Assembly: GCF_050296195.1 (NCBI RefSeq)
Contig: NZ_JBNKRB010000053.1
Length of the DNA: 64,000 nt
Origin: Gynuella sp050296195
GTDB lineage: Bacteria > Pseudomonadota > Gammaproteobacteria > Pseudomonadales > Natronospirillaceae
Direction: 5' to 3' (one strand)
Made by a program: the position numbers and the translations under genes. Shown piece by piece: positions 18,991-27,544 of the stretch (position 1 is the stretch's first letter; every line of letters begins with the position of its first letter). Under the pieces are notes generated by a model that saw only the letters and a program-made list of their open reading frames with translations, made no database searches and had not been told where the DNA came from.

Positions 18991-19863
18991 ATGTCTATTC
19001 CCTCACTTACTGATTATGTCATGCCGACAACGGAATCACTGCCAACCAATAAGGTCAGCTGGTCACTGGAACCTGCCAAAGCGGTGCTGTTGATTCACGA
19101 TATGCAGGATTATTTTTTAAAATTCTATCCTCAAGACTCCGCCCTGATCAGGCAATTAATCGACAATATCAGCACCCTGAAAACATTTTGTCGCGAACAC
19201 GAAATACCCGTGGTGTACACCGCCCAGCCGGACAAGCAATCCCCCAAGGACAGAGCATTGCTCAATGATATGTGGGGGGCGGGTGTCAATGACCATGCCA
19301 AGATGAAAAAAATCTGCTCTGCACTGACACCCGATCCTCAGGATACGGTATTGGTTAAATGGCGTTACAGTGCGTTTCAACGCTCCAATCTGGAAAACAT
19401 GATGCAAGAGCTGGATCGGGACCAACTGATCATTTGCGGTATCTATGGTCATATTGGTTGCATGATAACGGCAGTGGATGCATTTATGCGCGATATCAAA
19501 CCATTTATGGTTGCCGATGCCGTCGCCGACTTCAGCGAAAAAGACCATCATATGGCACTCAATTATGTCGCCACCCGTGCCGGTACCGTGGTCAATACAG
19601 CAACCATTGTCGAAACCACCAGACCACATCCGCAATTAACCCTGGCTCAGCTTAAGGCCCAACTGTTATCCGTCATTGACGAAAATGAGGATGATTTTGA
19701 CGCCGATGAAAACCTGGTCGATTACGGGCTCGACTCCGTACAAGTGATGAGCATGATTAATGACTGGCGCAAACAGGGTATTGAGATCAACTTTGCCGAG
19801 CTGGCCAAAACCCCCAGCCTGAATGCCTGGTGGAAACTGATCGGCGACAAACAGGCTGGGTAA
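18991..19863 (+). CDS. entB: Isochorismatase with C-terminal aryl carrier domain, EntB
   Basis: Bifunctional 290-residue protein. Residues about 15-205 are the isochorismatase domain (AVLLIHDMQDYFLKF with catalytic Asp, and IICGIYGHIGCMITAVDAFM with the family Cys/Gly segment), producing 2,3-dihydro-2,3-dihydroxybenzoate. Residues about 215-285 are the aryl carrier domain with the phosphopantetheine Ser in VDYGLDSVQVM, which presents DHB to the first C domain of the NRPS. AAGGAG precedes the ATG. The stop overlaps entA in TAATG. Confidence 0.95.
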   Translation: MSIPSLTDYVMPTTESLPTNKVSWSLEPAKAVLLIHDMQDYFLKFYPQDSALIRQLIDNISTLKTFCREHEIPVVYTAQPDKQSPKDRALLNDMWGAGVNDHAKMKKICSALTPDPQDTVLVKWRYSAFQRSNLENMMQELDRDQLIICGIYGHIGCMITAVDAFMRDIKPFMVADAVADFSEKDHHMALNYVATRAGTVVNTATIVETTRPHPQLTLAQLKAQLLSVIDENEDDFDADENLVDYGLDSVQVMSMINDWRKQGIEINFAELAKTPSLNAWWKLIGDKQAG

Positions 19864-20624
19864 TGATGACGGAACTGGATTTCAGTGGCCACAGCGTCTG
19901 GGTAACCGGTGCCGGACGCGGTATTGGATTAGCGACTGCACAGCGTTTTGCCGCACTGGGTGCTGTCGTGACTGGCCTGGACCGCAATTTTGACCGGGCG
20001 AATAAATACCCGTTTGATTGTTATTCTGTAGATCTCAGTGATGCGGATCAGGTGGCCGCGGAATGCAATGCCATCCTATCTCAGCAACCTCACATTCACA
20101 GCCTGATCAATGCTGCCGGCATTCTCCATACCGGGGCCACGGAAGATATCTCCAGACAGGCCTGGCAGGATTGTTTTAATGTCAATGTCGGCGCAGCGTT
20201 CAACCTGTTTCAGCAACTGATCCCACAATTCAAACAGCAACGCAGTGGCAATATTGTCACGGTCAGTTCCAACGCCGCACACGTTCCAAGGATGCAGATG
20301 TCAGCTTACTGTGCCTCCAAGGCTGCACTGACCAGTCTGAATCACTGTGTAGCCCTGGAACTCGCCAACCACAACGTTCGTTGTAATGTGGTATCGCCCG
20401 GATCGACGGATACCGATATGCAACGCTCTCTGTGGCATACAGCTGATGCCAGACAACAAACCATCAACGGCTTTCCGGATCAATACAAACTGGGCATTCC
20501 GCTCGGCAAAATTGCAACTGCGAATGAGATTGCCAACACAATTGTGTTTCTGGCATCAGATATGGCCAGTCACATCACCCTGCAGGATATTATCGTGGAT
20601 GGTGGCGCTACGTTTTATCGATAA
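19863..20624 (+). CDS. entA: 2,3-dihydro-2,3-dihydroxybenzoate dehydrogenase EntA
   Basis: Short-chain dehydrogenase of about 253 residues that makes 2,3-dihydroxybenzoate with NAD. The cofactor motif VTGAGRGIGLATA is near the N-terminus, NAAG in the centre, the catalytic Ser in IVTVSSNAA and Tyr-x3-Lys in SAYCASKAAL. Two adjacent ATGs (19863, 19866) are possible; the first overlaps the entB stop in TAATG. Last gene of the operon. Confidence 0.95.
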   Translation: MMTELDFSGHSVWVTGAGRGIGLATAQRFAALGAVVTGLDRNFDRANKYPFDCYSVDLSDADQVAAECNAILSQQPHIHSLINAAGILHTGATEDISRQAWQDCFNVNVGAAFNLFQQLIPQFKQQRSGNIVTVSSNAAHVPRMQMSAYCASKAALTSLNHCVALELANHNVRCNVVSPGSTDTDMQRSLWHTADARQQTINGFPDQYKLGIPLGKIATANEIANTIVFLASDMASHITLQDIIVDGGATFYR

Positions 20625-20793
20625 GGATTTGGTTGAGAGGTCAAGATCAGCAAACACGCCCTATAGGCCCGAATGCACCCTTTCATGCGATCTACGGTCT
20701 GAAACAAGGAACTCTCATTTCCAAGGCCTCATGAGTCACTAAAACGCTGATAATATGGACGAGAAGTGTGTTACATGATGGATGAGTGCCACT

Positions 20794-20815
20794 GGGGTGG
20801 CCTGCTGGCCACCCC
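20794..20815. terminator. Strong hairpin between convergent entA and cellulase genes
   Basis: A perfect 9-base stem GGGGTGGCC/GGCCACCCC around TGCT lies 170 bases past entA and 17 bases past the cellulase stop. There is no T-run on either strand, so it may act as a bidirectional transcript-end stabiliser rather than a classical intrinsic terminator. Confidence 0.5.
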
Positions 20816-20831
20816 CTATCAGTTACCTGGC

Positions 20832-23015
20832 TTACTGATTGTACTGCCAGAATTTATGCAACAGTTCTGTTTTTCGGTCATCGAAAATACTGCCACCGCT
20901 ACCATCACCCCAGGTACCCCATTGGTCCTTGGCTGTAATCGGATCATATTTGGTTTTGATCCAGCCGTAGGTATCTGCAGATTCAGGGTTGATGGACCAG
21001 TAACAGGCATGAATATTGTTATCCATCATGTAGTTAACAAATTTATGCTGCCATTGGGCATCGACATTCGTCTTAATATGGGACCACTGATCTTTGGTGG
21101 CCTGAGAGGATTTACTCATCGGCCAATCCATGTTGCCGCCAAATTCACCTACAACCACCGCATAACCCTGATCTCTCAGGAAACCAAAATGCTGATGCCA
21201 GCTTTTACGCATCTTGTTGGAATCAATCACGATGTTACAGTCTTTGGCGGCTGCTTCATCACCTTCCAGACCTTCACATTCAGGCTGTGCCGGATCCATA
21301 AAATGGGCCTGAACATGCACCGATGGACCATAAGTGTGCGGTGCCAGCACCAACCGGTCTTTTGGAATGTTCAGAGGATCAGAAACAAATCCATAAAGAC
21401 TTTCACCCCAGTTGGGCCTGAACTCTTCTGACGGGCCAAACTCACTCTTGGTGCCAATACCTTCAACAAACACCAGAAGATCATTGTTCACTGAACTAAT
21501 GGCACCATAGGCTTTCTCTGCCAGGGTACTCCATTCGCTCCAGGTGTAATCCCATGGTTCATTGAAAATATCGATACCGATAACATTGTCGACATTCAGT
21601 TCGGTAGGTAACTGAGCCAGTTTTTGCAAGTCAGTCAACCATTTATCTTCATCATAGGCCCGCACATTCATGGTCACAGTACGACCATCTTTCAGAGTGA
21701 CCTGTTTGCCCTGATCCGCTGTGTTACAGGACCATTCTTCACGGGTAAACTCATAGCCGACCCGGTCTGCATCAGTCCATGGTGGCGCAGCGTCAAGACG
21801 ACCCGCACGCCAGCCCACATAGCTGGAGCATGAATGCATATCCAACAATACTTTGATGTCGTATTTATTGGCGGTCACCAAAAACTCCTGCAAACCATCC
21901 AGAGCATTTTCCTGCTGTACACTCGGATGATTTTTCAATGCTCCGCCATTTTTCTGAGAAGCATCTCCCATACCTTGCGGGTCTGTTGGATTAAGTGTCT
22001 CTGGTGAAACCGGCAACCGGACCATGTTGATCCCCATGGCTTTGATTTCCTGCATATCGCTATCCAGCGAGCGGCCTGACCCCTGACCTCCGTTAAACCA
22101 CCACATGTTACCAATGTACAACTCCATGGAAGCACCATCGGCATTATTATTTCCGTTCTTGGGTTCCTGCTGACCTTCCAGGCCAAACCAGTTACCACAA
22201 CGCAACGGCATAACCTGGCCATCCTCAGTGATATCGCCATTCTGGTCTACACGGAATTTTCCTGGCAAAGATGTGCTGTTATTGACCGGTGTTACCACGG
22301 GGTAATTGTCTTCCCATTCACTGGCATAATCTCCCGAGACAGTATCGTTCGGGTCTTTATCGCCATTGTCTGATCCACCGTTGTCTGATCCGCCGTTATC
22401 GGAACCGCCATTGTCAGATCCACCGTTATCGGAACCACCATTGTCAGACCCACCGTTGTCTGACCCACCGTTATCGGAACCACCATTGTCAGACCCACCG
22501 TTATCGGATCCACCGTTATCGGATCCGCCGTTGTCAGATCCACCGTTGTCAGAACCGCCGTTGTCTGATCCACCGTTGTCTGATCCACCGTTATCGGATC
22601 CACCGTTGTCAGAACCGCCGTTGTCTGACCCACCGTTGTCAGAACCGCCGTTGTCTGATCCACCGTTGTCAGAACCGCCGTTATCAGATCCGCCGTTGTC
22701 TGATCCACCGTTGTCTGATCCACCGTTATCGGATCCACCGTTATCGGATCCACCGTTGTCAGAACCGCCGTTGTCTGATCCACCGTTATTGGAACCGCCG
22801 TTATCGGAGCCCCCGTTGTCAGATCCACCATTATCGGACCCGGAACCATCACTGGCATTACCGCCATCGGTATTGTCTGTATCAGTGACCGGACCACCGT
22901 TACTACCATTGGCAGAGTCGGTTCCACGATCGATGCTGACATCACATGCACTCAATGCCAATGAGATCAAGGCAATTGAAGTACTCAAGCCAATTTTTTT
23001 AAATCTGATTCCCAT
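20832..23015 (-). CDS. GH5 cellulase lipoprotein with long GGSDN-repeat linker
   Basis: 727 residues. A lipoprotein signal ends in the lipobox LSAC, followed by Asp. Residues about 57-218 are a low-complexity linker of roughly 32 GGSDN units. The remainder is a glycoside hydrolase family 5 endoglucanase: GINMVRLPVSPE, LLDMHSCSS, the acid/base Glu486 in IFNEPWD, and the nucleophile Glu624 in VVVGEFGGN. No separate carbohydrate-binding module is obvious. The enzyme should hydrolyse beta-1,4-glucan at the cell envelope, the linker holding the catalytic domain away from the membrane. Single-gene unit, convergent with entA. Confidence 0.9.
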   Translation of the reverse strand: MGIRFKKIGLSTSIALISLALSACDVSIDRGTDSANGSNGGPVTDTDNTDGGNASDGSGSDNGGSDNGGSDNGGSNNGGSDNGGSDNGGSDNGGSDNGGSDNGGSDNGGSDNGGSDNGGSDNGGSDNGGSDNGGSDNGGSDNGGSDNGGSDNGGSDNGGSDNGGSDNGGSDNGGSDNGGSDNGGSDNGGSDNGGSDNGGSDNGGSDNGGSDNGGSDNGDKDPNDTVSGDYASEWEDNYPVVTPVNNSTSLPGKFRVDQNGDITEDGQVMPLRCGNWFGLEGQQEPKNGNNNADGASMELYIGNMWWFNGGQGSGRSLDSDMQEIKAMGINMVRLPVSPETLNPTDPQGMGDASQKNGGALKNHPSVQQENALDGLQEFLVTANKYDIKVLLDMHSCSSYVGWRAGRLDAAPPWTDADRVGYEFTREEWSCNTADQGKQVTLKDGRTVTMNVRAYDEDKWLTDLQKLAQLPTELNVDNVIGIDIFNEPWDYTWSEWSTLAEKAYGAISSVNNDLLVFVEGIGTKSEFGPSEEFRPNWGESLYGFVSDPLNIPKDRLVLAPHTYGPSVHVQAHFMDPAQPECEGLEGDEAAAKDCNIVIDSNKMRKSWHQHFGFLRDQGYAVVVGEFGGNMDWPMSKSSQATKDQWSHIKTNVDAQWQHKFVNYMMDNNIHACYWSINPESADTYGWIKTKYDPITAKDQWGTWGDGSGGSIFDDRKTELLHKFWQYNQ
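22371..22845 (-). repeat. 15-bp tandem repeat (about 32 units) coding GGSDN
   Basis: Minisatellite inside the cellulase gene. Units differ mainly at synonymous third positions (GAT/GAC, TCT/TCG/TCA, AAC/AAT), with one SNN variant near the 5' end of the gene. Every unit is 15 bases, so copy-number change keeps the reading frame and alters only linker length. An uninterrupted Ser-Asp-Pro-Pro-Leu frame on the opposite strand is a by-product of the repeat. Confidence 0.95.
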
Positions 23016-23797
23016 GCTTTCCTCGTTATCAAAAGACTTTTAAAGCAGATTTCTTACTACGCAAACCGGTTGATAATTTCGTACTCACACATCGCTATCA
23101 GCGAAGACATCATGACAGAATTTTCATCATTCAGAAGGACACAATCATATTCCGATCTGCATCCTGATGCTGTTGAACAAAACCCGGACAGCTGACCACA
23201 CCACCGTGTGGTACAGCTAAACTCCGTCATAGGAAATTACCTGAACCAATTTATTGCTTTTCATAAACACTGTGTTTCTATTTAAAGCCAAATCCATTTT
23301 TGATAGAACCGGATTTTTTCCAAATCGATAAGCCTGTCACTTATCCATTAGTCAGAACTGATAAACATGTCACCTTTCGTTTTACAAAACGCTCGGGACT
23401 TTTTAAAAACACAACAAAAAACCAGATACCAAAAGATTACCATCAAAACAAAAAATCATTTTTTATGACGCATGGATCACACCAAAACTAAAACAAAGTA
23501 TCATTATTGCCCGTGATAATAATTATCATCAAAACAACATAACGATATCCTCCTCACAAAACACCATTATCCGACCAAACTAAAACGATATTTTTCGAGC
23601 CAAGGCGCAGAATTGCCGCTTATTTGAGATTTTTCGTTAGCCTTGTCACAGCAAACGATAAAGGCAAAAATGTCGATGTGGATTTGTAAAGACTTTCAGG
23701 GAGCCATCCGCCCAGGCCCTATTCAAACGGTGGTTAAACGATTAACCCGGCAATCAAACAGATCGCTCTGATCATGTTGATAATTACCGGGTTCAGA
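23016..23797. other. 780-bp gene-free stretch upstream of the cellulase gene, containing a Fur palindrome
   Basis: AT-rich, with no frame that looks coding on either strand (a 63-codon plus-strand frame at 23300-23491 has no ribosome-binding site and random composition). It must contain the cellulase promoter. It also holds a perfect Fur palindrome (23514-23528) that is not adjacent to any recognisable iron gene. Confidence 0.6.
23514..23528. promoter_or_regulatory. Perfect 7-1-7 Fur palindrome without an adjacent gene
   Basis: TGATAATAATTATCA is symmetric at all seven base pairs around a single central base and matches the Fur 7-1-7 consensus. The nearest gene starts are about 500 bases to the left (cellulase) and the phosphodiesterase gene on the right ends rather than starts here. 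On the minus strand TTGATG and AATAAT could form -35 and -10 elements with an 18-base spacer overlapping the palindrome. Confidence 0.65.
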
Positions 23798-24622
23798 CTA
23801 ATCAATCAGCTTGTTATGCTCATCAAAGAACGGGTAAGGCCCCTGAGTTTTTCCTGTTTTGTCGATATAACTTATGTGGCTAACAATACTTTCCGGGGCC
23901 AGCTTAAACAGCTGAATCGCCGGTGCTTCCAACGAAAAACTGGAGGGTGCATCCACACGTAGATCCAGGGTAACCGCGTGGCTATGGGAAGGTCCTATCC
24001 AAACCGGCAGGCCATGCCAGGTACCATAGATCGGCCGATGCAAATGCCCCACCACCACCCCCTTCACCTGCGGATGATGACGCACCACGCTCCAAAGTTC
24101 GTCATCATTCAGCAGTTTTTGCACATCCATATGTTGTAGTCCCACATCCATGGGTGGGTGATGAACAAACAACAACGTTGGACAAGCGGACGACGCTACC
24201 AGGCGATCCGCCAACCACCTCAACGAGGTCTCTGTCAGATGCCCATGAGGTTTCCCAGGCACAGAGGAATCCAGTCCGATCAACAGGTAGTCACCTGCTG
24301 GCTGCACAAAATGACAATAGTCATCATGATCAAAGGTCACAAAGCCGGTGAATGCCTCGCGCAATGCTGTTCGCTGATCATGATTCCCCGGAATAACCTT
24401 CACCGGCATGGCCAGCTGTTTTAATTCAGGTACCAGTACTGAGTACTCATCAGGCCTGCCAAAATCGCCCAGATCTCCCGTCACAACCACCCAGTCCGGC
24501 CGAGGCTGCAAGGCATTAATGTGCGCAACAGCCGCTCGTAGACATTGGAGGGTATCGACTTTTTTATACGCTATTTTGCCGCCTTTCTTGATATGGAGAT
24601 CCGTCAGTTGTGCGATTAACAT
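23798..24622 (-). CDS. Class III metallophosphodiesterase (GpdQ/CpdA-like)
   Basis: 274 residues, the same length as the glycerophosphodiesterase GpdQ. Calcineurin-like metallophosphoesterase motifs are all present: IAQLTDLHI (D-x-H), VVTGDLGDFGRPDEY (GD), VIPGNHDQR (GNHD), LLFVHHPPMD and GVVVGHLHRP (GHxH). It should hydrolyse a phosphodiester in the cytosol; GpdQ-type glycerophosphodiesters or cAMP are the family's known substrates. Its start overlaps the end of the ABC ATPase gene by 7 bases, so it is translationally coupled to the importer, which suggests the imported compound is its substrate. Confidence 0.85.
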   Translation of the reverse strand: MLIAQLTDLHIKKGGKIAYKKVDTLQCLRAAVAHINALQPRPDWVVVTGDLGDFGRPDEYSVLVPELKQLAMPVKVIPGNHDQRTALREAFTGFVTFDHDDYCHFVQPAGDYLLIGLDSSVPGKPHGHLTETSLRWLADRLVASSACPTLLFVHHPPMDVGLQHMDVQKLLNDDELWSVVRHHPQVKGVVVGHLHRPIYGTWHGLPVWIGPSHSHAVTLDLRVDAPSSFSLEAPAIQLFKLAPESIVSHISYIDKTGKTQGPYPFFDEHNKLID

Positions 24623-25725
24623 GACACACTCCCAACTGACTGCATCGGCAACATCACCAGGCGAGAAGCCGGAATCACCAGCCCAACAGTTTCCCCTTGC
24701 TGATAGGCCCGGCGCTCAAAACAGTCCACATAGATGCAATCCGCTACCCCGGATACCTCAACCAAAAGGCGTGTCCGGTCCCCCAAAAAAACACTTTGCG
24801 TCACACTTCCCCGAAGTGTCGCTTCCGCACAATCGATGATGCGAATATCTTCTGGACGGGCCATACACTGGATCGACGCACCATCACTTAAGGTACCGCT
24901 CTTCAATGCAGGCCATAAGGATTGTGGTAATGGCATCGACTGCTGATCGAAACATAGATGCTGACCATTCAGTTGCCCTGAGAAATGATTCATGTGGCCA
25001 ATGAAATTGGCCACAAATGCACTGTTGGGTGCTTGATAGATCTCTTGCGCTGAGCCAATCTGAACAATGTCACCGTGGTCCAGAACGGCAATCCGGTCCC
25101 CCATCGCCATCGCTTCTTCCTGATCGTGGGTCACATAAACGGCCGTGATTCCCAAACGCTTCAACAGAGCATTGATGTCTGTGCGCAAACGCTTTTTCAA
25201 AAATGCATCCAGCGCTGATAAAGGTTCATCGAGTAACAATACTTCCGGCTCTGTGATGATGGCGCGTGCCAGGGCGACACGCTGACGCTGCCCACCAGAA
25301 AGCTGGTCAATGTGTCGATGGGCATAAGGTTGCAGATCAAATAAGGTGAGCATTTCTTCAATCTTTTGCGCCCGGACCGCCTTGCTTTCACCACGTACAC
25401 GCAAACCATAACCAATATTTTCACTGACGTTCATATTGGGAAATAGCGCGTAGGATTGAAAGACCATCCCCACCCGGCGCTGCTCAATGGTGATCTTGGT
25501 AACATCACGATCACCAAATAAAATCTGCCCACCTGGATCACAAAACTCCAGCCCCGCTATCAATCGCAAGGTCGTTGTTTTACCGCAACCAGACGGTCCG
25601 AGCAGGACAAGAATTTCGCCTTTTTCGATATACAAATCCTGCGGTTTTAAGGCAACAGTGCCATCTGCAAACGTTTTTTGAACGTGTTTCAAAGTAATGG
25701 CCACACTGGCCTGAGCGTTATTCAT
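24616..25725 (-). CDS. ABC importer ATP-binding protein
   Basis: 369 residues. Walker A GPSGCGKTTTLR near residue 40, Q-loop in VFQSYALFPNMNVSENI, signature LSGGQRQRVALARA, Walker B VLLLDEPLSALD, His switch VTHDQEEA. The C-terminal 120 residues form a TOBE domain, placing it in the CysA/PotA/FbpC/PhnT type of importer ATPases. It lies between the permease genes (120-base gap) and the coupled phosphodiesterase. Confidence 0.93.
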   Translation of the reverse strand: MNNAQASVAITLKHVQKTFADGTVALKPQDLYIEKGEILVLLGPSGCGKTTTLRLIAGLEFCDPGGQILFGDRDVTKITIEQRRVGMVFQSYALFPNMNVSENIGYGLRVRGESKAVRAQKIEEMLTLFDLQPYAHRHIDQLSGGQRQRVALARAIITEPEVLLLDEPLSALDAFLKKRLRTDINALLKRLGITAVYVTHDQEEAMAMGDRIAVLDHGDIVQIGSAQEIYQAPNSAFVANFIGHMNHFSGQLNGQHLCFDQQSMPLPQSLWPALKSGTLSDGASIQCMARPEDIRIIDCAEATLRGSVTQSVFLGDRTRLLVEVSGVADCIYVDCFERRAYQQGETVGLVIPASRLVMLPMQSVGSVSC

Positions 25726-25845
25726 TGGACACCAAAATGGTTGTATCTGGGTAAGTTGTTATCATCCTAATTCATACATTCAGGATGTTATCTGCATTAT
25801 GATCGGCACCGCCATGGGCATTAAAAGACGGATGAGTCCCGTCAT

Positions 25846-26658
25846 TTAGGGCTCGCCCTCGCCCGCCTGCTTTAGAGTTTTTTTGGGTTTACGGTTAAAC
25901 CATTGCGCCGCCACTAATAATGGCAAAATCATGACCAGGAAAATCAGGGTATAAGCGGAACTTACTTCCAGACGCATGGACGCATAGGAATCAGCCAGCC
26001 CAACCGGCAGTGTTTTGGTCAGCGGAGTATGCAGCATCCAGGTCAGATTGAATTCGCCCGCCGATAGCGTCAGCGTCATCAACACACCACTGATGATGCC
26101 GGTCTTGCAGTTCGGCACAATGACATGAAAAAAGCGCTGCCAGAAACCTGCCCCAAGACTGGCTGCTCCTTCTTCCAAAATACGGAAATTAATACTCTGC
26201 AGTACCGCCAGAACCGACTTGACCATAAACGGCAAAGTAAACACCACATGCCCGATCAGGATGAAATACCAACTCATGCGCAACGCACTGAATCCGCCAT
26301 AAACAGACAACAACCCCAACGCAATGGCCATCCCGGGAACGGCTATCGGTAAGGTGAGGCATTCGTCCAGCCAGGCCGAAAAGCGGCTGCGGGTTCGCGC
26401 CAGGTAATAGGCGCACGGGACCCCTGCGCACAAATTCACCAGCGTGGTCGCCAGTGCAATCCATAAGGTCAGCCAGATGGTGTCTGAATACAGATCCCAT
26501 ACCTGAGTCAGCCAGCGCAACGTGAAACCACTGGAGATACCGACAAAGTAATTATTGGTCAGGCCGGCGGTTATCGACATCAGCACCGGTACAATCAAAA
26601 ATGCACACACCAGCAAGGTAAAGCTCAGTTGCAGGTAGAAAACGATGCCTTTTTTCAT
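25846..26658 (-). CDS. ABC importer permease (second, PhnV/AfuB-like)
   Basis: About 270 residues from the ATG at 26658, one base after the stop of the preceding permease gene. Six transmembrane segments and the EAA-loop pattern EEGAASLGAGFWQRFFHVIVPNCKTGIISG, which contacts the ATPase. Type similar to permeases of 2-aminoethylphosphonate, ferric-ion and sugar-phosphate importers. An upstream in-frame start would overlap the previous gene by 44 bases and is unlikely. Confidence 0.88.
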   Translation of the reverse strand: MKKGIVFYLQLSFTLLVCAFLIVPVLMSITAGLTNNYFVGISSGFTLRWLTQVWDLYSDTIWLTLWIALATTLVNLCAGVPCAYYLARTRSRFSAWLDECLTLPIAVPGMAIALGLLSVYGGFSALRMSWYFILIGHVVFTLPFMVKSVLAVLQSINFRILEEGAASLGAGFWQRFFHVIVPNCKTGIISGVLMTLTLSAGEFNLTWMLHTPLTKTLPVGLADSYASMRLEVSSAYTLIFLVMILPLLVAAQWFNRKPKKTLKQAGEGEP

Positions 26659-26659
26659 A

Positions 26660-27469
26660 TCAGCCCCCCATCGCCAGCGACGTGCCACCTTGGCGTCGGG
26701 CAATGGCCAGGCATAACCAGGTCATCAACCCCAACAGCAGGCTTAACGCCGCCGCCATGGCAAAGTTGGCATTGAGGGTAAACTCACTGTAGATCGTCAT
26801 AGGCAATACATTCAGATCCGTCGCCAGTGTAAATGCAGTACCGAATGCCCCCATGGAGGTTGCAAAGCAAATCGAGCCGGATGAAATCAAACCCGGCATC
26901 AGTGCCGGCAAGGTAATGTCACGCAACATCTGCCAGCGATTGGCCCCTAACGAGCGACCGGCTTCAATCAGGTTGAGATCGAGTTTCTCGGCTGCGCCCA
27001 TAACCGTTAACACCACACGAGGAATGGAAAAATACAGATAACCCACAAACAAACCTGAAATGGAATAGGCAAACGTCCAGCGTTCACCTGCCAGCGCCAA
27101 TCCCAGCTCAGCAAATAAACCTTGCCGGCCAGCGAGCATGATGACAAAGAAACCGATCACCACACCGGGAAACACCAGAGGAAAACCCAGCATTGCCACC
27201 AATATCGCTTTTCCGGGAAATTCATGGCGCGTCAAAAACAACCCCACCACCGTGGCGATGGTCAGACTTGCCAGCGTCACCGTGACGGATAACCACAACG
27301 TTGACCATAAACTTTCAAGGTAAATCGGTTTGGTGAGAATGTACCAATAGCTGATCCCCTGCTCAGAGATGGATAACCACAAAAGCATCATCATTGGCAG
27401 AACAAAGAAAGTCACACAAATGATCAATGCGGGAATCATCAAAAAAACATACGGACGTTTATGCGTCAT
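26660..27469 (-). CDS. ABC importer permease (first, PhnU-like)
   Basis: About 269 residues with six transmembrane segments. The EAA loop reads IEAGRSLGANRWQMLRDITLPALMPGLISSG. I prefer the ATG at 27469 (MTHKRPYVF); a TTG five codons upstream is possible, and neither has a strong ribosome-binding site. Stop TGA is separated from the next permease start by one base, so the two are coupled and form the heterodimeric channel. Confidence 0.88.
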   Translation of the reverse strand: MTHKRPYVFLMIPALIICVTFFVLPMMMLLWLSISEQGISYWYILTKPIYLESLWSTLWLSVTVTLASLTIATVVGLFLTRHEFPGKAILVAMLGFPLVFPGVVIGFFVIMLAGRQGLFAELGLALAGERWTFAYSISGLFVGYLYFSIPRVVLTVMGAAEKLDLNLIEAGRSLGANRWQMLRDITLPALMPGLISSGSICFATSMGAFGTAFTLATDLNVLPMTIYSEFTLNANFAMAAALSLLLGLMTWLCLAIARRQGGTSLAMGG

Positions 27470-27509
27470 AAGACAAATTCGCAACCCAAAACAGTCAAGA
27501 TAGAAATGA

Positions 27510-27530
27510 CCCTGGAATTGTGCTCCAGGG
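27510..27530 (-). promoter_or_regulatory. Intercistronic stem-loop after the binding-protein gene
   Basis: A 7-base stem CCCTGGA/TCCAGGG with a 7-base loop lies just downstream of the solute-binding-protein stop on the minus strand. As with many ABC operons it probably stabilises the message for the binding protein or partly attenuates transcription into the permease genes. Confidence 0.5.
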
Positions 27531-27544
27531 CCAAATGCGGTTCC

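Noticed and set aside
22371..22845. CRISPR array
   Set aside because: Units are contiguous 15-mers without spacers and lie inside a coding sequence; no cas genes.
22366..23043. Long plus-strand frame of Ser-Asp-Pro-Pro-Leu repeats opposite the cellulase linker
   Set aside because: It is the mirror of the 15-bp tandem repeat; no start signal or independent family support, while the minus strand encodes a signal peptide, linker and GH5 domain.
23300..23491. 63-codon plus-strand ORF left of the Fur palindrome
   Set aside because: No ribosome-binding site, random composition, wrong position relative to the Fur box to be its target.
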